DNA of 64,000 bases from Streptomyces fradiae (GTDB taxonomy: Bacteria; Actinomycetota; Actinomycetes; Streptomycetales; Streptomycetaceae). The translations under genes and the position numbers were made by a program. How positions within the stretch are numbered: the first letter of the stretch is position 1; each line of letters begins with the position of its first letter. Of this stretch, positions 8,153 through 17,164 are shown piece after piece. Below the pieces are notes generated by a model. The model was not told the origin of the DNA and did not search any database. It saw only the letters and a program-made list of their open reading frames with translations. The stretch covers positions 5,270,001 to 5,334,000 of the forward strand of contig NZ_CP065958.1 of the NCBI RefSeq assembly GCF_041270065.1, in the 5' to 3' direction.

Positions 8153-9678
8153 GGGTTCCTCCTCGTACGGCTGAGGTTGAGCAGGACCCGGCTGCCACCG
8201 CCGCCCCCTTGTTCGGCGACCGGGCAGCCGGCGTCCAGCGGGTGGGCGTCCGCGAGCGCGTCCGCGTCGGCGCGGGCTGCCGTCGGGATCACGTACCGGT
8301 CCTCGTACTTGGCGACGGCGAGCAGCCGGAACATGTCCTCCATCTCCTCGCCGGTCAGCCCGACCGCCTTCGCGATCGTGTCGTCCTTCGCCTCGCCGAG
8401 GTTGACCGCCCGCATGTAGGAGCGCATGGCCGCCATCCGGCGCAACACCGCCTCCACCGGGTAGGTGTCCCCGGCGGTGAGGAGTTCGGCGAGGTACTCG
8501 ACGGGGATGCGCAGGGCGTCGATCGCGCCGAAGAGGTTGCCCGCGTCCTCGCCGTCGCTGCCGGTCGCGGCGACCGCGTCGACGACGGGCGAGAGCGGTG
8601 GCACGTACCAGACCATCGGCATCGTGCGGTACTCCGGATGCAGCGGCAGGGCGACCTGGTAGGTCGCGATCAGGTCGTAGACGGGGGAGCGGCGGGCCGC
8701 GTCCAGCCACTCCTCGCTGATCCCGGAGGCCCGCGCGGCGGCCGCGACCGCCGGGTCGGCCGGATCGAGGAAGCACTCCAACTGGGCGGGGTAGAGGTCG
8801 TGTTCGTCCTCCACGGCCGCCGCGTCCGCGACCTTGTCGGCGTCGTACAGCATCACGCCGAGGTAGCGCATCCGGCCCACGCAGGTCTCGGAGCAGATGG
8901 TCGGCATGCCGACCTCGATGCGCGGGAAGCAGAAGGTGCACTTCTCGGCCTTGCCGGTGGCGTGGTTGAAGTAGACCTTCTTGTACGGGCAGCCGGTCAC
9001 GCACATCCGCCAGCCCCGGCACTGGTCCTGGTTCACCAGGACGATCCCGTCCTCCTCCCGCTTGTACATCGCGCCGGACGGGCAGGACGAGACGCACGCC
9101 GGATTGAGGCAGTGCTCGCAGATCCGCGGCAGATAGAAGAGGAAACTCTGCTCGAACTCGAAGCGGATCCTCTCCCCGACCTGTGCCCGGACCTTCTCCA
9201 CCAGCGGGTCCTTCGGCCCGTGCTCGGGCGCCCCGCCCAGGTTGTCGTCCCAGTTGGGGCCCCATTCGACCTTGTCGAGCGGCGCGCCGGTGAGCTGCGA
9301 GACCGGGCGGGCGACGGGCAGGTCGTCGCCCGCCGGCGCCTCGGTGAGGTTCTTGTACTCGTACGTCCACGGCTGGTAGTAGTCGTCGAGCTCCGGCAGC
9401 TCGGGGTTGGCGAAGATCTGCCCGAGCCGCTTGAGCCGCCCGCCGGCCCGCAGCCGCAGCTTCCCCGAGCGGGTCCGCTCCCAGCCGCCCTTCCACCGCT
9501 CCTGGTCCTCCCAGCGGCGCGGATAGCCCTGCCCGGGAAGCGTCTCGACATTGTTGAACCAGACGTACTCGGTGCCCTGCCGGTTGGTCCACGCCTGCTT
9601 GCAGGTGACCGAACAGGTGTGGCAGCCGATGCACTTGTCGAGGTTCATGACCATCGCCACTTGAGCCATCACGCGCAT
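8149..9678 (-). CDS. narH: respiratory nitrate reductase beta subunit NarH
   Basis: A 509-residue iron-sulfur electron-transfer subunit, close to the usual 510. Ferredoxin-type cysteine clusters are visible: CIGCHTCSVTC at the N-terminus, CEHCLNPACVSSCPSG near 180, and CRGWRMCVTGCPYKK then CTFC near 220-250. The Trp in CRGWRMC is the known NarH substitution that makes a [3Fe-4S] centre. It carries electrons from NarI heme to NarG. ATG 9678 is 4 nt after the narG stop; ATG 9669 (MAQVAMVMNLDK) is an alternative start. The 3' end overlaps narJ by 4 nt. Confidence 0.96.
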   Translation of the reverse strand: MRVMAQVAMVMNLDKCIGCHTCSVTCKQAWTNRQGTEYVWFNNVETLPGQGYPRRWEDQERWKGGWERTRSGKLRLRAGGRLKRLGQIFANPELPELDDYYQPWTYEYKNLTEAPAGDDLPVARPVSQLTGAPLDKVEWGPNWDDNLGGAPEHGPKDPLVEKVRAQVGERIRFEFEQSFLFYLPRICEHCLNPACVSSCPSGAMYKREEDGIVLVNQDQCRGWRMCVTGCPYKKVYFNHATGKAEKCTFCFPRIEVGMPTICSETCVGRMRYLGVMLYDADKVADAAAVEDEHDLYPAQLECFLDPADPAVAAAARASGISEEWLDAARRSPVYDLIATYQVALPLHPEYRTMPMVWYVPPLSPVVDAVAATGSDGEDAGNLFGAIDALRIPVEYLAELLTAGDTYPVEAVLRRMAAMRSYMRAVNLGEAKDDTIAKAVGLTGEEMEDMFRLLAVAKYEDRYVIPTAARADADALADAHPLDAGCPVAEQGGGGGSRVLLNLSRTRRNP

Positions 9679-9682
9679 CGGA

Positions 9683-12600
9683 TCAGTACTCCACCTTCTG
9701 GTCGCGGCGGCGGATCACCGTCACCTCGTCACGCTGGTTGCCGGTCGGGCCCAGGTAGTTGAAGGCCCAGGTGAGCTGCGCGTAACCGCCCACCAGGTGG
9801 GTCGGCTTGAGCATCACGCGCGTGAGCGAGTTGTGGATGCCGCCCCGGCGGCCCGTCTTCTCCGTCTTCGGGACGCCGACCGTGCGCTCCTGCGCGTGGT
9901 TCATGTACACCGTGCCGGGCGGCATCTTGTGGGAGACGATCGCGCGGGCGGTGACCACGCCGTTGCGGTTCACGGCCTCGATCCAGTCGTTGTCCCGGAC
10001 CCCGATCGCGTCGGCGTCCTGCGGCGACATCCAGACCGTCTGCCCGCCCCGGCCGAGCGTCATCATGTAGAGGTTGTCCTGGTACTGGGAGTGGATCGCC
10101 CACTTGTTGTGCGGGGTCAGATACCGGACCGCGACCTCCCGGCCGTCCCGCCCGTCGCGACCGTCCTGTACGGACCCCAACTCCGGTTCCCCGTACAACC
10201 GGTGCATGTCCAGCGGTGGCTTGTAGACCGGCAGCGCCTCGCCCACCTCGTGGATCCAGTCGTGGTCCAGGAAGAAGTGCTGGCGCCCGGTGAGGGTGTG
10301 CCAGGGCTTCAGCTGCTCGGTGTTGACGGTGAACGCGGTGTAGCGGCGCCCGCCGGACTCGCTGCCCGACCACTCCGGCGAGGTGATCACGGGGACCGGC
10401 CGGGCCTGGGTGTCGGCGAAGGTGATCCGCTTGCCCTCGGCCTCCGCCGCCAGGTGCGCCATCTCCGTACCGACTCGCCTCTCCAGCTTCTCGAAGCCCT
10501 GGGTGGCGAGCCGCCCGTTCGACGTGCCGGAGAGGGAGAGGATCGCCTCGCAGGCGCGCTGCGCGGTGTCGAGCCGCGGCCGGCCGTCGGCGACCCCGCC
10601 CCGTACCCGCCCGTTCTTCTCGCCGAGGTACGCGACCTCCTCGCCGACGTCGAAGGTGATCGCCTTCGTGGTGACCCCGAGGGTGTCGACGAGCGGGCCG
10701 AGCGCCGCGAACTTCTCGCCCACCGCGCCGTAGTCGCGCTCCACGACCGTCAGGTTGTACATGCTCTGCCCCGGCACCGCCGGGCACTCGCCCTTCGACC
10801 AGTCGAGCGCCACCCCGCCGGGCTGCGCCATCTCGCCGCCCGCCGTGTCGTGCTGGAGCGCCGTCGCCACCAGGTCCCTGCGCACCCCCAGGTGCTCCTT
10901 CGCCAGCTCGCCGAAGCGGCGGGCGAGGGCGAGGAAGGCGTCGTAGTCGGAGCGGGCCTGCCAGGGCGGGTCGACGGCCGGGGTGAAGGCGTGCAGGAAG
11001 GGATGCATGTCGGTGGACGACAGGTCGTGCTTCTCGTACCAGGTCGCGGCCGGCAGCACGATGTCGCTCAGCAGCGTCGTGCTCGTCATCCGGAAGTCCA
11101 GCGACAGCAGAAGGTCGAGCTTCCCCTCGACGTCGGCGGCCGGCGCCCGCACGTCCCTCGGCGTGCAACGCGGGCCGTCGGACGGGAGGTTGGAGTGGGT
11201 GCCGAGCAGATGCTTGAGGAAGTACTCGTTGCCCTTGGACGACGAGCCGAAGAGATTCGCCCGCCATACGTTGAGCACCCGCGGCCAGTTCTCCGGCGCG
11301 TCCGGGTCCTCCCCGGCGAAGCCGAGCGAGCCGTCCTGGAGCGCCCGTACGGTGTCGCCGACCGGGTCGGGCTGCGCGCCGAGCTCCAGCGGATTGCGGT
11401 CGAAGGTCGGGTACGAGGGCATCCAGCCCATCCGGGCCGCCGCCGCCAGGCAGTCGGCGCCCGTCATCCCCGCGAACCGGCCCGCGCCGAGCGGCGAGGC
11501 CAGCGTGTCGGCCGGCAGTGTGTCGTACCGCCACTGGCCGGTGTGGAGGTAGAACCAGCCCGCGCCGATCATGTGCCGGGGCGGGCGCCCCCAGTCGGAG
11601 GCGCTCGCGAGGGTGGCCCAGCCGGTCACCGGCCGGCACTTCTCCTGGCCCACGTAGTGGCCCCAGCCGCCGCCGTTGCGGCCCTGGCAGCCGGTCAGCG
11701 TCAGCAGGGCGAGGAAGGCGCGGTAGATCGTCTCCGAGTGGAACCAGTGGTTGGTGCCCGCGCCCATGAGGATCATGCAGCGGCCCCGCGAGCGCTCGGC
11801 GGTGTCCGCGAACTCCCGGGCCACGCGGGCCGCCTGGGCGGCGGGGACCGAGGTCAGCGTCTCCTGCCAGGCCGGGGTGCCGGGCGCGCCGGCGTCCTCG
11901 TACGAGTCGGGCCACTCGCCCGGCAGGCCGGGGCGCCCCACCCCGTACTGGGCGAGCAGCAGGTCGTACACCGTGGTGACCAGCGGGCCGTCCGCGGTGA
12001 GCCGGCGTACGGGCACGCCCCGCCGCAGTACTTCGCCCTCCTCGTCGAAGCGCGGCAGCACGATCTCGGCGGCCGATCCCTCATCGAGCAGGCTCAGGCG
12101 CGGCACAGTGTCGCCGAGGTCGAGGTTCCACTCGGGCTTGCCGTCGGTGGCCCAGCGGTGGCCGAGGGTGCCGTTCGGGACGACCGGCTCGCCCGTGGCG
12201 TCGTCGACGAGGACGGTCTTCCAGGCGGCGTTCTCGACGTCCTGCCCGAGGTCGGCGGCGGTGACGAACTTCCCCGGGACCAGGCCCCGCTCCGTCTCCC
12301 GGAGGGAGACCAGGAACGGCAGATCGGTGTAGGTGCGGACGTAGTCCAGGAAGAAGGGCGTCTGCCGCTCGACGAAGAACTCCTTCAGGACCACATGCCC
12401 CATCGCCAGCGCGAGCGCCCCGTCCGTCCCCGGGTGCGGGTGCATCCACTCGTCGGCGAACTTGGTGTTGTCCGCGAAGTCGGGGGAGACCGTGACGACC
12501 TTCTGGCCCCGGTAGCGGGCCTCCGTCATCCAGTGCGCGTCCGGGGTCCGGGTCACCGGCACGTTCGAGCCCCACATCAGCAGATAGGCCGCGTCCCACC

Positions 12601-13357
12601 AGTCGCCCGACTCCGGTACGTCGGTCTGGTCGCCGAACACCTGCGGCGAGGCCACCGGAAGATCCGCGTACCAGTCGTAGAAGCTCAGCATCGGCGCGCC
12701 GATGAGCGAGTGGAAGCGGGCGCCGGCCGCGTGCGAGGCCATCGACATCGCCGGGATCGGCGAGAAGCCCGCCACCCGGTCGGGCCCGTGCTCCTTGATG
12801 GTGTGCACGTGTGCGGCGGCCGCGATCTCCAGGGCCTCGTCCCAACTCGCCCGCACCAGACCGCCCTTGCCCCGGGCTCGCTGGTACGTGCGGCGGCGCT
12901 CCGGGTCGCGCTGGATGTCCGCCCAGGCGAGCACCGGGTCCTTCAGGCGCTGCTTCGCCTCCCGGTACATCGAGAGGAGCGTGCCCCGGACCATGGGGTG
13001 GCGGACCCGGGTGGGGGAGTAGCTGTACCAGGAGAAGGAGGCCCCGCGCGGGCAGCCGCGCGGCTCGTACTCCGGGCGGTCCGGGCCGACCGACGGATAG
13101 TCGGTGGCCTGCGTCTCCCAGGTGATGATGCCGTCCTTGACGTACACCTTCCAGCGGCACGAACCGGTGCAGTTCACCCCGTGCGTCGAGTACACGACCT
13201 TGTCGTGGCTCCAGCGGTCCCGGTAGAAGGCCTCGCCCTCGCGGCCGCCGGTGCGGTGGACGGTGCGCAGGTCCTCGGAGACCTCAGCACCGGAGGCGCG
13301 GGCGAAGAATCCGCCCGCCCGGAGGAGGGTTTCGGCGGGGTGGGGCCTCTGCTGCAC
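9683..13357 (-). CDS. narG: respiratory nitrate reductase alpha subunit NarG
   Basis: A 1224-residue catalytic molybdopterin subunit that reduces nitrate to nitrite. The N-terminal FS0 cluster has the HxxxC form: HGVNCTGSC followed by GCPRGASFSWYSYSPTR. The active-site region YDWYADLPVASPQVFGDQTD includes the Asp expected to ligate molybdenum. GTG 13357 was chosen because AAGGAG lies 6 nt upstream (13369-13364); the frame extends to GTG 13384 without a Shine-Dalgarno. It is first in narGHJI. A TAGCCT minus-10 lies about 85 nt upstream, followed by tandem 9-mers in the leader. No narK or fnr is adjacent. The enzyme probably faces the cytoplasm, since no twin-arginine signal is visible. Confidence 0.96.
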   Translation of the reverse strand: MQQRPHPAETLLRAGGFFARASGAEVSEDLRTVHRTGGREGEAFYRDRWSHDKVVYSTHGVNCTGSCRWKVYVKDGIITWETQATDYPSVGPDRPEYEPRGCPRGASFSWYSYSPTRVRHPMVRGTLLSMYREAKQRLKDPVLAWADIQRDPERRRTYQRARGKGGLVRASWDEALEIAAAAHVHTIKEHGPDRVAGFSPIPAMSMASHAAGARFHSLIGAPMLSFYDWYADLPVASPQVFGDQTDVPESGDWWDAAYLLMWGSNVPVTRTPDAHWMTEARYRGQKVVTVSPDFADNTKFADEWMHPHPGTDGALALAMGHVVLKEFFVERQTPFFLDYVRTYTDLPFLVSLRETERGLVPGKFVTAADLGQDVENAAWKTVLVDDATGEPVVPNGTLGHRWATDGKPEWNLDLGDTVPRLSLLDEGSAAEIVLPRFDEEGEVLRRGVPVRRLTADGPLVTTVYDLLLAQYGVGRPGLPGEWPDSYEDAGAPGTPAWQETLTSVPAAQAARVAREFADTAERSRGRCMILMGAGTNHWFHSETIYRAFLALLTLTGCQGRNGGGWGHYVGQEKCRPVTGWATLASASDWGRPPRHMIGAGWFYLHTGQWRYDTLPADTLASPLGAGRFAGMTGADCLAAAARMGWMPSYPTFDRNPLELGAQPDPVGDTVRALQDGSLGFAGEDPDAPENWPRVLNVWRANLFGSSSKGNEYFLKHLLGTHSNLPSDGPRCTPRDVRAPAADVEGKLDLLLSLDFRMTSTTLLSDIVLPAATWYEKHDLSSTDMHPFLHAFTPAVDPPWQARSDYDAFLALARRFGELAKEHLGVRRDLVATALQHDTAGGEMAQPGGVALDWSKGECPAVPGQSMYNLTVVERDYGAVGEKFAALGPLVDTLGVTTKAITFDVGEEVAYLGEKNGRVRGGVADGRPRLDTAQRACEAILSLSGTSNGRLATQGFEKLERRVGTEMAHLAAEAEGKRITFADTQARPVPVITSPEWSGSESGGRRYTAFTVNTEQLKPWHTLTGRQHFFLDHDWIHEVGEALPVYKPPLDMHRLYGEPELGSVQDGRDGRDGREVAVRYLTPHNKWAIHSQYQDNLYMMTLGRGGQTVWMSPQDADAIGVRDNDWIEAVNRNGVVTARAIVSHKMPPGTVYMNHAQERTVGVPKTEKTGRRGGIHNSLTRVMLKPTHLVGGYAQLTWAFNYLGPTGNQRDEVTVIRRRDQKVEY

Positions 13358-13392
13358 GGCTGACTCCTTCACGACCGACGGCACGTCGCTGC

Positions 13393-13446
13393 GATCTGCG
13401 TGATCTGTGAGATCTGTGCGTCTGTGAGATCTGTGCTTCGAGGCTA
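13393..13446 (-). promoter_or_regulatory. nar operon promoter and leader with tandem 9-mers
   Basis: On the minus strand TAGCCT (13446-13441) fits a Streptomyces minus-10. The transcribed leader that follows (13435-13393) is built from about five 9-nt units related to CACAGATCT (+ strand GATCTGTG at 13402, 13411 and 13428, with variants at 13393 and 13419). They lie just downstream of the likely transcription start, a plausible place for a repressor or an RNA-level signal. No known factor is assigned. Confidence 0.5.
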
Positions 13447-13521
13447 GAACCGGCGGGAGGGCGCGGAAGGGGGCCGATGGTCCCTCCGTGGGGTGACCAA
13501 ATCCCGTAGTTGTCCCGGCAG

Positions 13522-14283
13522 ATGGTGTGTGACGGTGTGAGGGTGAGCGCTGCCGGACGATGGATCCCGAACCAGCACGGTGCCTGGGCGATGCTGACCG
13601 TGCCCTACGCGGCGGGCGTGCTGCTCGGCGACCCCGGGTGGGCCCAACTGCCCCTGTTCGCCGCCTGGCTGGCCGCGTACGTCGCCGCCTTCCACGCCCA
13701 GCAGTGGCTACGGCTCCGCCGACTGTCCCGCAACCCCCGCGCGGCCGCCCGGCACGTCAGGCCCGCCGTCGTCCTGGGCGGCTGCACGGCCGTCCTCGGC
13801 CTCCCGCTCGCCGTCGCCTACCCGTGGCTGCTGCTCGCGGCCGCCGCCATGGCGCCGTTCCTCGCGGTCAACGCCCGGCACGCGCGCGTGAACCGGGAAC
13901 GCGCGCTGCTCAACGGCCTCGCCGCCGTCGTCCCCGCCTGCGGCATGCTCCTCGTCGCGCTCCGGCTCGGCGGCGGCACCCTCGCCGAGGGCCTCGCCCC
14001 GGCGCTCGTCTGCCTGCTCTACTTCGCCGGCACCGTGCCGTACGTGAAGACGATGATCCGCGAGAAGAACTCGGCCGCGTACCGGAAGGGCTCGGTCGCC
14101 TACCACGCGGCGGCGCTGCTCGCCGCCGCCCTCCTGAACCCCTGGCTGGCCCTGCCCTTCGCGGTCTACCTCGCCCGCGCGGCCGTCCTGCCCGGCCGGG
14201 GCCTGAAGGTGCCGGTGGTGGGCGCGGTGGAGGTCGGCTGCTCGCTGCTGCTGCTCGGCTTCGTGGTGGCGGTGTACGGGTAG
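13522..14283 (+). CDS. YwiC-like membrane protein
   Basis: About 253 residues, resembling YwiC of Bacillus subtilis, where the gene sits beside narK, fnr and narGHJI. The signature-like start GRWIPNQHGAWAMLTVPYAAGVL is followed by repeated hydrophobic helices (QLPLFAAWLAAYVAAF, VAYPWLLLAAAAMAPFL, LAPALVCLLYFAGTVPYVKTMI and others), about eight in all. Its molecular function is unknown. Divergence from narG across a 160-bp region repeats the Bacillus association and suggests a link to nitrate respiration. The start is uncertain: ATG 13522, GTG 13537 and GTG 13543 are all possible; family alignment would place it near the GRWIPNQHG motif. Confidence 0.75.
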   Translation: MVCDGVRVSAAGRWIPNQHGAWAMLTVPYAAGVLLGDPGWAQLPLFAAWLAAYVAAFHAQQWLRLRRLSRNPRAAARHVRPAVVLGGCTAVLGLPLAVAYPWLLLAAAAMAPFLAVNARHARVNRERALLNGLAAVVPACGMLLVALRLGGGTLAEGLAPALVCLLYFAGTVPYVKTMIREKNSAAYRKGSVAYHAAALLAAALLNPWLALPFAVYLARAAVLPGRGLKVPVVGAVEVGCSLLLLGFVVAVYG

Positions 14284-14290
14284 GGGGGCG

Positions 14291-14325
14291 CCCGTGGCAT
14301 ACGGGGGTGCCCGTGGTCGTACGGG
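14291..14325. terminator. two small tandem hairpins in a convergent gap
   Basis: Two near-identical short hairpins (14291-14305 and 14310-14325, each CCCGT...ACGGG) occupy the 70-bp gap between the convergent YwiC-like and flippase-like genes. The stems are only 5-6 bp, so the terminator role is weakly supported. Confidence 0.35.
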
Positions 14326-14353
14326 CGGGGCCCGGCTCGTACGACAAGGGCGG

Positions 14354-17077
14354 CTAGAGCGCCTCCTGCTTGGTCAGCCAGTTGAAGCAGATCCAGCCCG
14401 GCAGCACCGGCAGCCACAGCGTCAGCAGACGGTAGAGGAGCACCGCCGGGGTGGCGACGTCGATGGGCAGGCCCACCGCGACGAGACCACCGATGAGCGC
14501 GCCCTCGACCGCGCCGACACCGCCGGGCGTCGGGGCCGCCGAGCCGAGCGCGTTGCCCGCGAGGAAGACCACGGCCACGCTCGCGTAGCTGATCGTGGCG
14601 TTCCCGTGCCCGAACGCGCGGATCGACGCGTCCAGGCAGAAGACGAACGCACCCGTGAGCAGCAGCATCCCGCCGATGCCGGTGACCAGCTTCATCGGCC
14701 GCTGGAGCACGTCCAGCATGCGCGGCACCACGCCCGCGAAGAGCGAGCGCACCCGGGTCGAGACGAACTTCCGCATGAACGGGATGGCCGTCATCACCAG
14801 GACGAGCACCGCGACCGTCAGGAGCCCCGCGATGACCGTCCTCGACGGCGAGAACGACTGCGACTTCTCGGTGCCCGTCAGATAGCCGAAGGCGAGCAGG
14901 AGCAGGATGTGTGCCCCGAGCCCGAAGAGCTGCGAGGCGCCCACGCTCGCCACCGCGAGCCCCGGGCGCACGCCCGAGCGCTGCAGGAACCGGGTGTTGA
15001 GGGCGACTCCGCCGACCGCCGCCGGGGCGACGATCTTCACGAACGAACCGGCGACCTGCGCCACCACCGTCCGCCAGAACCCGACCCGCTCCGGCACGAA
15101 GCCGAGCAGGCTCATCGCCGCCGCCACATAGCTGAGGGCGGAGAACACCACCGCCGCGGCCACCCACCGCCAGTCCGCCTCGCTGACCGTCGACAGCGGC
15201 GTCCGGGCGATCTGCGAGAGCAGGAAGTACGCGGCGACCGCGCCCGCGAGCAGCGAGATCAGCGTCCGCGGCTTGATGCGCTCCAGGCGGACCGGCTCCA
15301 CCGGCGCCTGCGGCCGGATCAGCAGCACCTGCTGGCGGATCTGCGCGAGCAGATCCTCCTCGCGGGCCTCGTCCAGGGCCGAGTCGAGCGCCCGCTTCTC
15401 CGCCTTCTTGTCGGCCTGCTTCTCCGCCCGGGCCGCCTTCCGGTCGGTCTCCAGATTGGCCTGGGCCCGCGCCTCCGCCCGGGCCTGCTTGGCCGCCTCG
15501 GAGGCCGCGAGCACCGCCTCGCGCTCGCGCGCGGAACGCTCACGGGCCAGCCGGCGCAGCTCCCCGCGGGTCGACCGGCTCAGCGCGATGGGCTGGAGCA
15601 GCGGCAGACAGTCGGCGATCGCGTCCGGGCCGAGCATCTCCACGGCCGCGGCGACCGCCCGCTCCGCCCCGACCCGCAGACCGAGGGTGGTGAGCAGCTG
15701 CGCGATGTCCATCCGCAGCACGATGTCGCCCGCCGCGATCTCGCCGCCGCGCAGATCGGTGAGGATCACCCTGCCGGAACGATCCACCAGAATCGCGTCC
15801 CCCGCGAGCCTGCGGTGCGCGATCCGGCGCGACTGCAGCGCCTTCACCTGGCGCCAGGCGCTGCGCACCAGCTCGTCGGTGATCTCGTCGTCGTCCAGCG
15901 AGTCCAGGGTCCGGCCGCCCAGGTGCTCGTACACGAGCATCACGGCGTCCGGTCCGAGCTCGGAGGTGGCGATCAGCTTCGGCGCGTTCGCGCCCGCCGC
16001 GATCGCCGCGTACGCGAGCAGCGCCTCCTGCTCCAGGGCCTGGCGCAGCGACACGATCGAGCGGCGGGTGGTGATGGTGCGCAGGGTGAGGCGGCGCCAG
16101 GCCCGGTAGAAGAAGCCGTGCGCCTGCTGCTCGCGGTCGACGACCGTGACGTCGAGCGGCGGCCCGTCCTCCAGGGTCACGATGTAGCGCCGGCCCCGGT
16201 CCCCGCTGTCGGCCGAGTCCGGCACGCCCTCGGCGCGCAGCGCCGTCACGGGCCGGAAGCCGACCCGGCGCAGGCCGGCGAGCAGGGTCTGCCCGGTCGG
16301 CCGGACGTTCGGCGAGCCGACCGCGTACAGCGTGCCGTACGCCACGGTCCAGCCGATCAGCACGGTGAGGATGATCGAGAAGGCGGTGGTGTAGCCGGCG
16401 ACGAGCATGGTGAACGCGTCGAGCAGCAGCACCACCCACAGCACCACCCGCCAGCGCGGGCGCCGGGCCATGCCGACGGCGGTCATGTACGCGATGACGG
16501 GCGCGAGGTAGTTGTGCACCGGGTCGGTGAGCCCGCCGCCGGACTGCGGCTGGGTCAGCGCGTCCGCGATGGTGCCGGGCGCGGCCTTCGCCACCCACAG
16601 GTCCGTGGCGAGGGTCACGCCGTGCGCGAGGACGGCGGCGAGCACGCCGTCGGCGATGCGCAGCCCGTCCCGTTTGACCAGGCGTTCGATGGCGAAAGCG
16701 ACCGGGACGAGGAGGACGGCGATCGACGACACCAGACCGGCGATCTTGACGAAGACGTCCGGGGCGCCGCCGGCGCCCTTGTTGATGTCCTGCTCCAGAC
16801 CGGAGGTGGTGCCGTGGGCGAAGGCGGCGATGCCGAGGACGACGGCGATGGCGAGGACGCCGATCAGCAGCCGCATCAGATCCGACGGCCGGTGCACCCG
16901 CGCGGCGAGCAGCGGCTCGTCGCCGGACACGCGCTCGGGAGCGCGCTCCGGCGGGCTGTCGTGAGCCATCACCCTGTCCGTCTCGGTCATCGGTTCCGTC
17001 GTCTGCTCTGTCTTCGGGTCAATTTTCGTCGTTCGTTCTCGAACGTGTTCTTGATCTTGTTCTTGATCTCGTATCAC
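14354..17077 (-). CDS. flippase-like (LPG synthase TM family) protein with internal degenerate kinase domain
   Basis: A 907-residue membrane protein in three parts. Residues about 60-260 hold several membrane helices. Residues about 290-530 look like a kinase-like fold with altered catalytic motifs: RIAHRRLAGDAILV in place of HRDxxxxN and VILTDLRGG in place of DFG. After an Ala/Lys/Glu-rich coiled segment (about 535-610), residues 640-907 match the lysylphosphatidylglycerol-synthase transmembrane/flippase family (GSFVKIVAPAAVGGVALNTRF; GSAAPTPGGVGAVEGALIGG). A role in lipid or glycolipid translocation is plausible, with a sensing pseudokinase. Start candidates are GTG 17077, ATG 16990 and ATG 16969; the first 35 codons are unusually AT-rich and polar, so a shorter protein is possible. 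Confidence 0.75.
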   Translation of the reverse strand: MIRDQEQDQEHVRERTTKIDPKTEQTTEPMTETDRVMAHDSPPERAPERVSGDEPLLAARVHRPSDLMRLLIGVLAIAVVLGIAAFAHGTTSGLEQDINKGAGGAPDVFVKIAGLVSSIAVLLVPVAFAIERLVKRDGLRIADGVLAAVLAHGVTLATDLWVAKAAPGTIADALTQPQSGGGLTDPVHNYLAPVIAYMTAVGMARRPRWRVVLWVVLLLDAFTMLVAGYTTAFSIILTVLIGWTVAYGTLYAVGSPNVRPTGQTLLAGLRRVGFRPVTALRAEGVPDSADSGDRGRRYIVTLEDGPPLDVTVVDREQQAHGFFYRAWRRLTLRTITTRRSIVSLRQALEQEALLAYAAIAAGANAPKLIATSELGPDAVMLVYEHLGGRTLDSLDDDEITDELVRSAWRQVKALQSRRIAHRRLAGDAILVDRSGRVILTDLRGGEIAAGDIVLRMDIAQLLTTLGLRVGAERAVAAAVEMLGPDAIADCLPLLQPIALSRSTRGELRRLARERSAREREAVLAASEAAKQARAEARAQANLETDRKAARAEKQADKKAEKRALDSALDEAREEDLLAQIRQQVLLIRPQAPVEPVRLERIKPRTLISLLAGAVAAYFLLSQIARTPLSTVSEADWRWVAAAVVFSALSYVAAAMSLLGFVPERVGFWRTVVAQVAGSFVKIVAPAAVGGVALNTRFLQRSGVRPGLAVASVGASQLFGLGAHILLLLAFGYLTGTEKSQSFSPSRTVIAGLLTVAVLVLVMTAIPFMRKFVSTRVRSLFAGVVPRMLDVLQRPMKLVTGIGGMLLLTGAFVFCLDASIRAFGHGNATISYASVAVVFLAGNALGSAAPTPGGVGAVEGALIGGLVAVGLPIDVATPAVLLYRLLTLWLPVLPGWICFNWLTKQEAL

Positions 17078-17164
17078 CAGTCACCGCCCGGACGATGGTG
17101 GCACGAAGCGGGGCCGTTCGGAGGCATCAGGGGGTTGTCGGTGGGGTGAGGCAGGATGGGCCGA

